Positions 1-8,911 of a DNA stretch of 64,000 nt are shown here, in pieces. The stretch spans positions 372,001-436,000 of the forward strand of contig NZ_QOIL01000005.1 of the NCBI RefSeq assembly GCF_003323745.1. The letters run 5' to 3'. The stretch comes from Sphaerisporangium album. GTDB lineage: Bacteria > Actinomycetota > Actinomycetes > Streptosporangiales > Streptosporangiaceae. Under the pieces are notes generated by a model. The model was not told where the DNA came from. It saw only the letters and a program-made list of their open reading frames with translations, and did no database searches. A program made the position numbers and the translations under genes. How positions within the stretch are numbered: position 1 is the first letter of the stretch; the number at the start of each line of letters is the position of its first letter.

Positions 1-1351
1 CGTCGGCATGCCGGCCGTACCCGGTGTGCTCGGCGTGATCGGGGTTCACCGGTTCGCCGTCCGCCGCCGCGGCCTCCTCACGGCCCTCCTGCCCCACCTC
101 CTCCTGGTCTTCACCGACCAGTTCCGGCATGGCGGGCTGTCTCGGCATGTCCTCGACGAGCTCCGGCGCGGGCAGCGGACCGTCCACGACACCCAGGTCG
201 CTCAGCTTGCGGGCGCTCACCAGCACGCGGCCCTCCAGCGACCCGACGCTCTTGTTGTACGCCACCACGGCCCGGCTCAGCGCCTTGCCCACCGCGTCCA
301 CGTTGCGCCCGAGGACGCCCAGCCGCTCGTACAGCTCCTTGCCGAGATCGAACACCGCGCGCGCGTTCTCGCTCAGCGCCTGCTGCTGCCACGCGTACTG
401 CGCCGTGCGCAGCATGGTGATCAACGTGGTGGGGGTGGCGATGTGGACGCGCCGCGCCATGGCGTGCTCCAGCAGCCCCGGGTCCCGTTCGAGGGCGGGC
501 GACAGGAACGCCTCGCCCGGGATGAACAGGACCACGAACTCCGGAGCCGGGCTGAACGCCTGCCAGTACGCCTTGGACGCCAGCCGGTCCACGTGGTCGC
601 GCAGGTGGCGGGCGTGGGCGTCCAGGCGCGCGTCCTGCATCTCGCTCTCGCCCGCCTCGGCGGCCTCCAGGTAGGCGGCGAGCGACACCTTGGAGTCCAC
701 GATGATGTTCTTGCCCCCCGCGAGCCGGACGACCATGTCCGGCCGTACGACGCCGTCGGCGGTGGTGGCGCTCGCCTGCTCGTCGAAGTCGCAGAACCGG
801 GCCATCCCGGCGATCTCGGCGACCCTGCGCAATTGCAGTTCTCCCCACCGGCCCCGCGCCTCCGGCCGCCGCAGTGCCCGCACCAGGGCCGACGTCTGCG
901 TCCTGAGCTGTTCGGAGCTCTGCCGGACGAACTCCATCTGCTTGCCCAGCTCGGCGCGGGCGACCCGGTGGCCCGTCTCGCTCTCGCGGAGCTGCTCCTG
1001 CACCTTGGCCAGGGTCTCGCGCAGGGGCGTGACGAGGTTCTCGACCGCCTGCCTGCGCTGCTCCAGATCGCCGGCCGCGTCGGCCCGAGAGGCGGCCAGG
1101 CGGCTCTCGGCCAGCTCCAGGAACCGCAGGTTGTTGACGTCCAGCGCCCGGTTCGACAGCGTCTGGAAGCGCTGGGTCATCTGCTCCTCGACGTAGGCGA
1201 CCTTCTCCTCGGCGGCGACGGCCCGCGCCTCGGCGAGCGCGGCCTTCGCCTCGGCCTGCGACGCTCGCGCGCCCGCGTGCGCCCGGCCCACGACGAAGCC
1301 GATGACCAGCCCGGCCGCCAGTCCCACGGCCAGTTGGAAGGCGAGTGCCAT
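1..1351 (-). CDS. rmuC: DNA recombination protein RmuC (3' end beyond window)
   Basis: RmuC-family protein, thought to limit rearrangements between inverted repeats; the family has a nuclease-like core. The minus-strand frame is open from the ATG at 1351 through position 1 (450 codons), so the C-terminus lies outside the window. It opens with a hydrophobic anchor (MALAFQLAVGLAAGLVIGFV), followed by a long Ala/Glu-rich coiled coil, then the family motif RGRWGELQLRRVAEIAGM with a nearby Cys, and DSKVSLAAY. The start is chosen because GGAGGA sits 8 nt upstream; in-frame ATGs at 1360 and 1369 are possible. It is divergent from ychF, about 80 nt away, so both probably share the promoter region. 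The end of the gene cannot be judged. Confidence 0.9.
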   Translation of the reverse strand, partial: MALAFQLAVGLAAGLVIGFVVGRAHAGARASQAEAKAALAEARAVAAEEKVAYVEEQMTQRFQTLSNRALDVNNLRFLELAESRLAASRADAAGDLEQRRQAVENLVTPLRETLAKVQEQLRESETGHRVARAELGKQMEFVRQSSEQLRTQTSALVRALRRPEARGRWGELQLRRVAEIAGMARFCDFDEQASATTADGVVRPDMVVRLAGGKNIIVDSKVSLAAYLEAAEAGESEMQDARLDAHARHLRDHVDRLASKAYWQAFSPAPEFVVLFIPGEAFLSPALERDPGLLEHAMARRVHIATPTTLITMLRTAQYAWQQQALSENARAVFDLGKELYERLGVLGRNVDAVGKALSRAVVAYNKSVGSLEGRVLVSARKLSDLGVVDGPLPAPELVEDMPRQPAMPELVGEDQEEVGQEGREEAAAADGEPVNPDHAEHTGYGRHAD

Positions 1352-1432
1352 GACGTCCATCCTCCGCATGATTCCAGTCCGCGCCCCGGCGCGTGTCCGC
1401 GCAGGGGCCGGGGCACCGTAAACTCGGCGAAC

Positions 1433-2509
<1,077 letters not shown>

Positions 2510-2724
2510 CACCCGTGTGGGGGTGACGGTCCTTGCGCTCATCGCGGCGGAGTCGGGGCTCCGCGGTCTCAGCCGGGGCTCATCCTCCTGCGGAGTTTTC
2601 GACCCTGGGACCGGCCGGCTTCCGAATCTGAGCCTTCGGGCTCCGCTCGCCGGTCCTGGTCGTTTCCCGGGAGGTAGGCCGCGAGTTCCTCCCTTCCATG
2701 GGTTGTCGTCGAGAGGTGGCTTGA

Positions 2725-3147
2725 TTACCGGTCGATGCTGCCGGGACCAGGGCAGGCCGACCGTTCCGGGGCAGGAAGCGGTTCGGTCTGGACTTCCTGC
2801 TGGAGTGCGGCCTCAACAGCGGTGCGCAGGTCCGAGAAGCGGTGTAGGTGCTCTCGTACCGTGATCGGGCTTCTGCCGAGCCGTTCTGCCGCCTGAGGGA
2901 TGGAAAGGCCGGAGGCCAGAAGTCCGGGCAACAGGCAATGCCAGGAGGTGTCAGCGGCCGGACCGTGCAGCCCGCGAAGGCGTAGCCGTCTGGCCTGGAC
3001 ACGGAAGGTGGGGTCGGCGCGGAAGTGCTGGCTGAGGGTGGCGCGGCTCACGCCCAGGACGCCGACCGCGGACTTGAACGTCATTCCGCCCTTCACCAGG
3101 ACCAGGAACTTCCCGTGCCAGGTGGTGTCGCGGCGTCGGGCCATCAT
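2725..3147 (-). CDS. Small protein with two helix-turn-helix segments
   Basis: A 140-aa protein I do not recognise by name. Two segments look like helix-turn-helix units: about residues 13-47 (GGMTFKSAVGVLGVSRATLS) and about 75-110 (SGLSIPQAAERLGRSPITVR), so DNA binding is likely. The C-terminal tail is Pro-rich. The start ATG at 3147 overlaps the TGA of the preceding gene as ATGA, which favours it over the longer open frame to 3297. It is the last gene of a five-gene run in which every junction is a 4-nt overlap, so it is almost certainly translated from one mRNA. A transcription factor acting on its own locus, or an element-associated DNA-binding protein, are both possible. Confidence 0.6.
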   Translation of the reverse strand: MMARRRDTTWHGKFLVLVKGGMTFKSAVGVLGVSRATLSQHFRADPTFRVQARRLRLRGLHGPAADTSWHCLLPGLLASGLSIPQAAERLGRSPITVREHLHRFSDLRTAVEAALQQEVQTEPLPAPERSACPGPGSIDR

Positions 3148-3437
3148 CGGGCACGTCCGAGGAGGAGTTGTTCCCACAGGTCGGCTATCTGCGCGTACCG
3201 CAGGCGAGGGCTCTGGACGGCCGTGTGGCCGGGGTCCGTGCGCTCGATGTAGCCCCGGCCGCCCGCCGTGATCAGGTAGTACACCACCGGCCTGCACTCA
3301 CAGGTCCAGCGCAGCACCCGCCGCCGATCCTCGGCCTGCGTCGCGGGTTGCCAGTCGATCGGCGCGCAGCCGGGGTCCGGCTCCATCACATGGAACCCGT
3401 GCCCGGCGGCGCCGTCGGTCGGTTTGAGCGGCGTCAC
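3144..3437 (-). CDS. Uncharacterised 97-aa protein of the five-gene array
   Basis: About 97 aa, starting at the GTG at 3437 that forms a GTGA overlap with the stop of the upstream gene; an open frame reaching 3599 is less likely. Visible features are a short conserved-looking core, WTCECRPVVYYLITAGGRG, followed by YIERTDP and a C-terminal amphipathic segment LRYAQIADLWEQLLLGRAR. The Cys-x-Cys and the hydrophobic YYLIT strand suggest a small folded domain. I do not recognise the family. Its position between a low-complexity protein and a DNA-binding protein suggests a common process, but nothing in the sequence gives a reaction. Confidence 0.55.
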   Translation of the reverse strand: MTPLKPTDGAAGHGFHVMEPDPGCAPIDWQPATQAEDRRRVLRWTCECRPVVYYLITAGGRGYIERTDPGHTAVQSPRLRYAQIADLWEQLLLGRAR

Positions 3438-4033
3438 GATGCTTGGTCCCGGTTCGCGCGGCCGGTGACCACCTCGGCGCAGTCCTGGCACATCCGCACG
3501 CCCGGCATCCAGATGACGCGCGACCTGGCTATGTCCGCGACGGTCGCGAGGATGCCGCACGCGGCGGCGGCCTCGGCCCGAGGGACGGCGCCGGGCCACG
3601 GCACGGCATGCTCGGCGAAGGAGCCGGTGACCAGCGCCACGGCGTACAACTGCCCGGCGCGGGACCGGCCGGCGTCCGGCCGAGCGGTGCGCGCTGGGTC
3701 GCTGTGCGCTGCGTCGGTGTTCGGCCGGCCGGTCTGCGCTCGGTGGGCCTGCGGCCGGTCGGTGAGCGCTTGGTCGGTGAGCGCTCGATGGGGGTGCGGC
3801 CGGTCACTGTTCGCCCGGTCACTGTTCGGCCGGTCATCGTATGGCCGGTCGAGGTCGAGCGCGTCGCCCACGCCTTGCGGCCGCTCCCGCGTGCGTTGCC
3901 CGGTGGTGGGCGGGAAGTAACCGCCCACCGAGATCCACGCACCCGGCCCGAAGCCGTACGGATCACCGATATCAGGACCAAGGGACTCTGCGGCCTTGGC
4001 CGGTTCGGTGGTGTTCTGGTCCGGGGTCGTCAT
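3434..4033 (-). CDS. Uncharacterised protein with a degenerate DRP repeat region
   Basis: 199 aa from the ATG at 4033 (ATGA overlap with the gene before it). The N-terminus (MTTPDQNTTEPAKAAESLGP) and the segment GFGPGAWISVGGYFPPTTGQ are followed by about 60 residues of imperfect short repeats based on TDRP/SDRP/AHRAQT (roughly residues 60-120), then a better-ordered C-terminal part: LYAVALVTGSFAEHAVPWPG, AAAACGILATVADIARSR, and MCQDCAEVV. The C-terminal Cys-x2-Cys could bind metal. The repeat DNA is visible as alternating GGTCGGTGAGCGC/GGCCGGTCACTG blocks at about 3740-3850. Function unknown. Confidence 0.55.
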   Translation of the reverse strand: MTTPDQNTTEPAKAAESLGPDIGDPYGFGPGAWISVGGYFPPTTGQRTRERPQGVGDALDLDRPYDDRPNSDRANSDRPHPHRALTDQALTDRPQAHRAQTGRPNTDAAHSDPARTARPDAGRSRAGQLYAVALVTGSFAEHAVPWPGAVPRAEAAAACGILATVADIARSRVIWMPGVRMCQDCAEVVTGRANRDQAS

Positions 4034-4320
4034 GCCACCCACGCCCATGCCCGGTCCAGCCCGGCCAGTGGACCCAACTCGGCCTCGCGCATCAGATCGC
4101 GGAGTTCCTCCACCGTGGCGGCTTCGACCCGCAAGGGCGACGGCGCGTTCCAGACGGCGATGGCGACGAATCTGCGGATGCCGACTCCGTACATGACGAA
4201 CCAGGCGGGTTCCATCTGGTCGACCTGGCAGGCCGCCGCCTGCTTGGCCAGATCCCAGCGCCGAGGCTCCACCCGGACGACCGGCCCCCCGATACGGTGC
4301 CGCCCCGCTTCCCGGCTCAC
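4030..4320 (-). CDS. Uncharacterised 96-aa protein of the five-gene array
   Basis: 96 aa from the GTG at 4320 (GTGA overlap with the preceding stop). The sequence is compact and non-repetitive: VRVEPRRWDLAKQAAACQVD, then MEPAWFVMYGVGIRRFVAIA and a C-terminal helix TVEELRDLMREAELG. The pattern of an aromatic strand (WFVMYG), basic turn and strand (FVAIAVW) looks like a small alpha/beta domain. I do not recognise the family and see no catalytic motif. The open frame continues upstream to 4659 but there only mirrors the neighbouring gene. Confidence 0.55.
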   Translation of the reverse strand: MSREAGRHRIGGPVVRVEPRRWDLAKQAAACQVDQMEPAWFVMYGVGIRRFVAIAVWNAPSPLRVEAATVEELRDLMREAELGPLAGLDRAWAWVA

Positions 4321-4712
4321 GCCGCAGCCCCAGACCGGTACGCCGGGGTGCCGTACGGCTCGCGCCGATACGGCCCACGCGGGTCGGGCGTGACCCGGTC
4401 GGGGGAGCGGCGCCCACCGGACGAAGTCGTGACCGGCAGGGGGCGCGCGTGCCTGCCGGGGCGAGGTGCCACAGGTGGCTGGAGCTTCAGCGGACGTACG
4501 GGGGCCGCCGCTGGGAGCGACGCGCCCAGCCCCAGGCGACGCCGAGCGTCGAGCCGGGCGCGCATCTGCGCCGGGGTCGGCTGCTCCCACTGGTGGTGGC
4601 GGCGGTGGGGCAGGCTGGAGGCGTCGTGCGCGTATGGCGGGTGCCCGCACCAACGACACCCGAGCGGCAACGGCGGGGCATCGGCCCCCCAGCGGATCCT
4701 AGTCTTAGGCAT
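4317..4712 (-). CDS. Small Cys-x2-Cys protein, first gene of the five-gene array
   Basis: 131 aa beginning at the ATG at 4712, with a weak GAGG 9 nt upstream. Near the N-terminus it has CRWCGHPPYAHD (Cys19, Cys22 and two His), a possible zinc site, followed by the basic helix TPAQMRARLDARRRL; the C-terminal half is Pro/Arg-rich and probably disordered. It heads the operon and is divergent from the XRE-type regulator at 4902, with a 190-nt region between them holding a perfect inverted repeat. I recall similar small proteins next to XRE regulators in actinomycetes but cannot name a family. Confidence 0.55.
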   Translation of the reverse strand: MPKTRIRWGADAPPLPLGCRWCGHPPYAHDASSLPHRRHHQWEQPTPAQMRARLDARRRLGLGASLPAAAPVRPLKLQPPVAPRPGRHARPLPVTTSSGGRRSPDRVTPDPRGPYRREPYGTPAYRSGAAA

Positions 4713-4785
4713 GGGTCAGGACCTCGATTCCTGATCAAGGCCCCGGAGCCTCGGTGTTACCGCACCGGGCCGGGGCCGCCAAGCG

Positions 4786-4813
4786 GTTTGCATGACGTGG
4801 CTGCCATGCAAAC
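4786..4813. promoter_or_regulatory. Perfect 9-bp inverted repeat, candidate operator
   Basis: Arms GTTTGCATG (4786-4794) and CATGCAAAC (4805-4813), separated by 10 nt, are perfect complements. The repeat lies in the divergent promoter region between the five-gene array and the XRE regulator, about one helical turn apart arm to arm. It is more AT-rich than the surroundings. The regulator at 4902 is the obvious candidate to bind it. Confidence 0.55.
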
Positions 4814-4837
4814 AGGCGGCCGGTTACCGTGGCAGAG

Positions 4838-4866
4838 TTGACCTGTTGCTCTCCGTGGCGAGTCAA
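4838..4866 (+). promoter_or_regulatory. Possible promoter of the XRE regulator gene
   Basis: TTGACC at 4838-4843 is a good -35 hexamer; the hexamer 17 nt downstream (4861-4866, AGTCAA) is a poor -10. GTTGAC (4837-4842) and GTCAAC (4862-4867) also form a short inverted repeat that a regulator could use. It is the best candidate in the 36-64 nt before the start at 4902. Confidence 0.3.
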
Positions 4867-4901
4867 CATGGTCAACACCCGTCGACTCCCCAGGACAGGC
4901 C

Positions 4902-6107
4902 ATGACGATGACCTTCGGTGAGCGGATGCGAGCCCTTATGGGTGAGCGCGGGATGTCGCTGCGCGGGCTCGCCAGGACGATCCATTACGACGTCGGTTAC
5001 CTGTCAAAGGTCGCCAATGACCGTAAGCGCCCGTCACTTCAGGCGGCCCAGAGGATCGACGGCGCGTTGGAGGCGGGCGGCGAGTTGGTCGCGCTCGAGC
5101 GGTCCGGTGTTTCGTCCGGTATGTGGGACGGGGACTTCGCCTTCGATGACGAGATCAATGCTCTGGAGTTCGCGGAGCGCGTCGCCGCGAGCGATGTCGG
5201 TAATGAGACGCTGACCAGGCTGGAACTGGCCATTGACGATCTGGCGACGGCTTATCCGAGTACGCCACCGGGAGAACTCCTCGAACGCGTGCGCCGATAC
5301 TTGTCCTACGTCGTGCGACTGATCGATGCACGCAAAACGCTTTCCGAGCATCGACGACTGCTCGTCGTCGGTGGCTGGCTCTCTCTGCTCGCGTCGACAT
5401 GCCACATCGACTTGCGTCAGTTCCCCGCCGCCACAGCCCGTCTTCGAACGGCTGCTCAGATGGCCAGGGAAACCGAGCACGCGGAGATCGCGGCTTGGTG
5501 CCTGGAGACCGAGGCGTGGCAGGCGGTCACGAATGGCGACTACCGCCGGGCCCTGAGCCTGACCCAGGGCGCGCAGACGGTCGCACCGCGAGGAGGCTCG
5601 GCGTACATCCAGGCGACCGCCCAAGAGGCCAGAGTGTGGGCGCGCCTGGGTGCGGGGCCGGAGACCCGTGATGCGCTGGACCGCGTCGCCGCTCTGGTCT
5701 CCCCGCTGCCGATGCCAGACCGCCCCGAGCACCACTACCGGTACGACCCCGCGAAAAGCGATGCCTATATCGCGACGACCCTGTCGTGGCTCGGTGATCG
5801 GGCGGCCGAGCCGTACGCGCGGCAGGTGATCGCGCGCATGGAATCCACCAAGGATGGCTCACCGCGTCCACGCAGAGCGGTGAGTGCGCGTCTTGACCTG
5901 GCCCTGGCCCTCCTCGCCTCCGAGCAATTCGATGAGGCAGGGCAGCTCACGCTGATGGCCGTCACCAGTGGCCTGCTTGTGCCTTCGAACTACTGGCGAG
6001 CCCGCGAGGTGATCACGACCATCGAAGCACACCGCATGCCCGCATCCGTCGAGCTACGCGAGGCATTCCGGGAACTGTATGCGCCCACTCGTTCAGACCA
6101 GGGGTGA
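4902..6107 (+). CDS. XRE-family helix-turn-helix regulator with TPR-like C-terminal region
   Basis: 401 aa. The N-terminus is an XRE/Cro helix-turn-helix: FGERMRALMGERGMSLRGLA, then YLSKVANDRKRPSL and QRIDGALEAGGELVAL, the usual form in actinomycete regulators. The remaining 300 residues are alpha-helical with repeated alanine-rich helices (for example TARLRTAAQMARETEHAEIA and YRRALSLTQGAQTV) that resemble tetratricopeptide repeats, suggesting binding of a peptide or protein ligand. The start is ATG at 4902; a second ATG at 4908 is possible. It is divergent from the five-gene array and probably controls it through the inverted repeat at 4786-4813. The gene is slightly less GC-rich than its neighbours, consistent with acquisition. 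Confidence 0.8.
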   Translation: MTMTFGERMRALMGERGMSLRGLARTIHYDVGYLSKVANDRKRPSLQAAQRIDGALEAGGELVALERSGVSSGMWDGDFAFDDEINALEFAERVAASDVGNETLTRLELAIDDLATAYPSTPPGELLERVRRYLSYVVRLIDARKTLSEHRRLLVVGGWLSLLASTCHIDLRQFPAATARLRTAAQMARETEHAEIAAWCLETEAWQAVTNGDYRRALSLTQGAQTVAPRGGSAYIQATAQEARVWARLGAGPETRDALDRVAALVSPLPMPDRPEHHYRYDPAKSDAYIATTLSWLGDRAAEPYARQVIARMESTKDGSPRPRRAVSARLDLALALLASEQFDEAGQLTLMAVTSGLLVPSNYWRAREVITTIEAHRMPASVELREAFRELYAPTRSDQG

Positions 6108-6265
6108 CATCTGACGCCGACAGAACCCGTCCGTGATGGGTCCCCGGCAACGCCGCTCACCCACGGATCGGCGCAGACCTGAGGGATTGTCCTTGCGCAG
6201 CCCCTGGGAACGCAGCCCGAGCCGGAGCGCCTCCAAGGCGCGGAGGCGAGGACCCTGTTGTTCGG

Positions 6266-8416
6266 TCAGGGGGTGGGGAGGCCGGTCGTTGGGGTTAGCA
6301 GGGTGGTGAAGACGTCGCCGTTGCCCGGGGCGGGGGCGCCGGGGGTCGTGCCGTAGGTGAGGCCGGTGACGAGGATCTTGCCGTTCGGGGCGGGGGCGGC
6401 GAACAGGTTGGGTTCGGCGAACGGGTCCACGCCGTCGTCGCGCGCCGTGCCGAACTGCGCCGCCGCCACCTGCTTGCCCTGGCCGGACAGGCGCACGGTC
6501 AGGATGTCGGCCTGTCCCGCCATCACGCCGACCCGGCCACGGGTGTACCCGACGACCTCGGCCTCGCCGCCGGGCAGCGGCACTACGCCCGCCCCCGCGT
6601 CCGTGGCGGGCGTCGCGAGGGTGGTGGTCCACTTCTGCTTGCCGGCGGTGGTGTAGGCGACGGCGAGCAGGTCGCCGCCGACGGCGCCGGTCGCGAGCAC
6701 CAGTCCGCCGGTCGTGACCGTCACGGCGTTCAGGCGGTCGTCGCCGGCGCCGCCCGCCGTGGTCGTCCAGCGCCTGGTCCCGTCGGCGTCGTACCGGGCG
6801 ATCCAGCCGTCCTGGCCGCCGAGCGCCGTGGTGCCCGGGAGCCCCGCCGGTCCGCCGCCGACCACGTACGCGCCGGTGGCGTCGGCGGCCACGCCGTACG
6901 CCTTGTCCTCGCCGGGGCCGCCGAGCTGGCGGACCCAGGCGACCTGCCCGCCGGGCGTGACACGGGCGAGGATGGCGTCCTTGTCGCCGCTGTTCGCGCC
7001 GGACAGCGCGCCCTTGGTGTACCCGGCGAGGTACGCCCCTCCGTCGGAGGTGGCCGCCAGGCCGTAGACCCGGTCCGCCGTGCCGGGCGCGCCGAACTGG
7101 GTCAGCCACCGCACGTCGCCGTCCGCGTCCAGGCGGACGGCGAAGGCGTCGTCCGTGGTGCTGCCCGGATGGTGACCGTCCAGGTCGCCCTTGGTGTACC
7201 CGGCGGCGATGACGCCGCCGTCGGGCAGCGCGGCCACGCCGTACAGGCGCTCGTCGGCGGCCGTGCCGAGCTGCCGGGTCCACCGGGCCGCGCTGTCGGG
7301 GCCGAGGCGGGACAGCACGACGTCAAGCCCGCCCGCGTGGCTCTGGCCGTTCACCGCGCCGCTAGCCGCGTACCCGAGCGTGGTGGAGCCGTCGGCGTGG
7401 GAAGCGGCGCCGCCCGCCCAGTCGGTGCCGGGGGTGCCATGCAGCGGAGCGGGCAGTCCCGCCGGGGGGACGACGCTCAGCACGGGACCGAGATCGGCCA
7501 TGCCCTGCTCGAAGGCCGCTCCCCACACGCTCCAGTCGTGTCCGCCGTCGAGGATGCGCATCTGGGCCGAGACGCCCGGCACCCGGCGCGCGGCGTTGTA
7601 GAGGGCCTCGGACTCGAAGTCGAGGTCGTGCCGGGCGTCGGCGGGGTCGGGGTTGGCGTACTCGTCGTCGCCCACCGCGATGAACAGCCGCACGGGCAGG
7701 TCGGGGTCGACCTCGGTCAGGAGCCGCGGGTAGTTGAGACGCTGGTACACCTCGTCGTCGAACTTCTCGCCGCCCAGCCCGAACGCGCCGTAGTCGCGGG
7801 TCGACGAGTCGCCGGGCGGCAGCGGGGTGTAGGCGGCGGGGCTCAGCACCAGGGCGCCTGAGAACAGGTCCTGGTGGGCCAGCGCGTACCGCAGCGCGCC
7901 CGCGCCGCCCATGGAGTAGCCGCCGACGATCCGCGCGGTGCGGATCGCCGCGGTGCGGTAGGTGGCGTCCACGTGCTTCACCAGGTCGCGGGTGAGCGCG
8001 GTTTCCACCGGCCTGCCGGGTACGTCGCTTCCGGTGTACCGCGAGTCCACGTACCAGCTGCCGCGTTCGCTCCACGGGGCGTCGGGCATCACCGCGATGA
8101 GCGGGGGGATCCGTTTGGCCTGGATCATCTCGTCCAGGGTCTGCTTGGCCTGGGTCCAGGACTGCAGCGAGTCGCCTCTGCCGTGCAGCAGGTACAGCAC
8201 CGGGTAGCGCTGGTCACCCCGTGCGTAACCGGCGGGCAGGTACACGTTGTAGGCGATCGGCTCGCCGAGCGCGGCGGAGTGCGCCGAGGAGGCGGTGATC
8301 GTGCCGGTCTTCGCCCTGCCTCCCCGCGCCTCGGCGGGCATCACCGTGTACGCCGTGCATACCGTGAGCACCAGGGCCGCCAGGACACCGAGCACCCGCC
8401 ATCGCGAAACGACCAT
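6266..8416 (-). CDS. Secreted esterase (esterase D/antigen 85-like fold) with beta-propeller-type repeats
   Basis: 716 aa. Signal peptide about residues 1-30 (hydrophobic VLGVLAALVLTVC, then PAEARGG). Residues about 50-310 form an alpha/beta-hydrolase of the putative esterase family (PF00756): LYLLHGRGDSLQSW, nucleophile elbow GYSMGG with Ser168, an acid near Asp250, and His293 in GGHDWSVW. From about residue 330 there are repeated units of some 50-60 residues with LYGVAALPDGGVIAAGYTKG, VYGLAATSDGGAYLAGYTKG and KAYGVAADATGAYVVGG, as in SBBP-type propeller repeats. Substrate is unknown; an acyl or feruloyl ester of a carbohydrate is plausible. The ATG at 8416 is preceded by AAGGAG at 8 nt. A perfect LacI-type palindrome lies about 55 nt upstream, suggesting sugar-responsive repression. 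Confidence 0.85.
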   Translation of the reverse strand: MVVSRWRVLGVLAALVLTVCTAYTVMPAEARGGRAKTGTITASSAHSAALGEPIAYNVYLPAGYARGDQRYPVLYLLHGRGDSLQSWTQAKQTLDEMIQAKRIPPLIAVMPDAPWSERGSWYVDSRYTGSDVPGRPVETALTRDLVKHVDATYRTAAIRTARIVGGYSMGGAGALRYALAHQDLFSGALVLSPAAYTPLPPGDSSTRDYGAFGLGGEKFDDEVYQRLNYPRLLTEVDPDLPVRLFIAVGDDEYANPDPADARHDLDFESEALYNAARRVPGVSAQMRILDGGHDWSVWGAAFEQGMADLGPVLSVVPPAGLPAPLHGTPGTDWAGGAASHADGSTTLGYAASGAVNGQSHAGGLDVVLSRLGPDSAARWTRQLGTAADERLYGVAALPDGGVIAAGYTKGDLDGHHPGSTTDDAFAVRLDADGDVRWLTQFGAPGTADRVYGLAATSDGGAYLAGYTKGALSGANSGDKDAILARVTPGGQVAWVRQLGGPGEDKAYGVAADATGAYVVGGGPAGLPGTTALGGQDGWIARYDADGTRRWTTTAGGAGDDRLNAVTVTTGGLVLATGAVGGDLLAVAYTTAGKQKWTTTLATPATDAGAGVVPLPGGEAEVVGYTRGRVGVMAGQADILTVRLSGQGKQVAAAQFGTARDDGVDPFAEPNLFAAPAPNGKILVTGLTYGTTPGAPAPGNGDVFTTLLTPTTGLPTP

Positions 8417-8470
8417 CTGGTCACTCCTTCACCGGGGCCGGAGGGGCCCGGTCCGAGGGCTGGCGCGGCT

Positions 8471-8488
8471 ACTGTAAACGTTTACAGT
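8471..8488. promoter_or_regulatory. 18-bp perfect palindrome, LacI/GalR-type operator
   Basis: ACTGTAAACGTTTACAGT is a perfect 18-bp palindrome with the central CG step typical of LacI/GalR operators. It lies 55 nt upstream of the minus-strand esterase start, where a repressor would block transcription. No LacI-family gene is in the window, so the regulator would be encoded elsewhere. Confidence 0.65.
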
Positions 8489-8911
8489 CACGCTCCGGCC
8501 CGACACGTCTTGGGTTAAGAGGTTTCCGGTGAGTTTCGCGGGCCGTTTCGGCCGTGTCAATAGGGCAATTCAGTCACGGCACCTGAAACCACACCCGTCG
8601 ATATCCGCCGAGCCCATGCTCGGTGACGCGGCAGCCCTTCGGGCGAGGGCGAGGGCGAGGGGACGGGAACCCCGGCGGACACTGCCCGAGCCGGGAAGGG
8701 CGCCGAGGGCCGGAGGGGAGGGCCGTCCGTCGTGCGACACTCGCCTCCGCGGCCGTGGCCGGCCGTGCGCGGCGCGTCTGGTACCGGGTGTGAGCTGCGG
8801 TGATACCTGTGCCGATATCAGTCTGAACTTGATGAGGATATTAATCATCTATAGGTATGTTCATGTTTCCTCATGTCTCTGAGGGACGACGGCTAGGAAG
8901 AGGAAGAAGCT
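8489..8911. other. Intergenic region with an AT-rich promoter-like segment
   Basis: No credible gene. Positions 8640-8665 hold a short GAGGGC repeat. From about 8805 to 8890 the sequence turns unusually AT-rich for this genome; TTGATG at 8829-8834 followed 17 nt later by TAGGTA (8852-8857) may be the promoter of the penicillin-binding protein gene. AGGAAG stretches just before 8912 serve as its ribosome-binding site. Confidence 0.4.

Noticed and set aside
8-1432. Plus-strand open frame running into ychF
   Set aside because: It is the antisense of rmuC; the translation is Arg/His/Leu-rich low complexity, and YchF similarity begins only at 1433.
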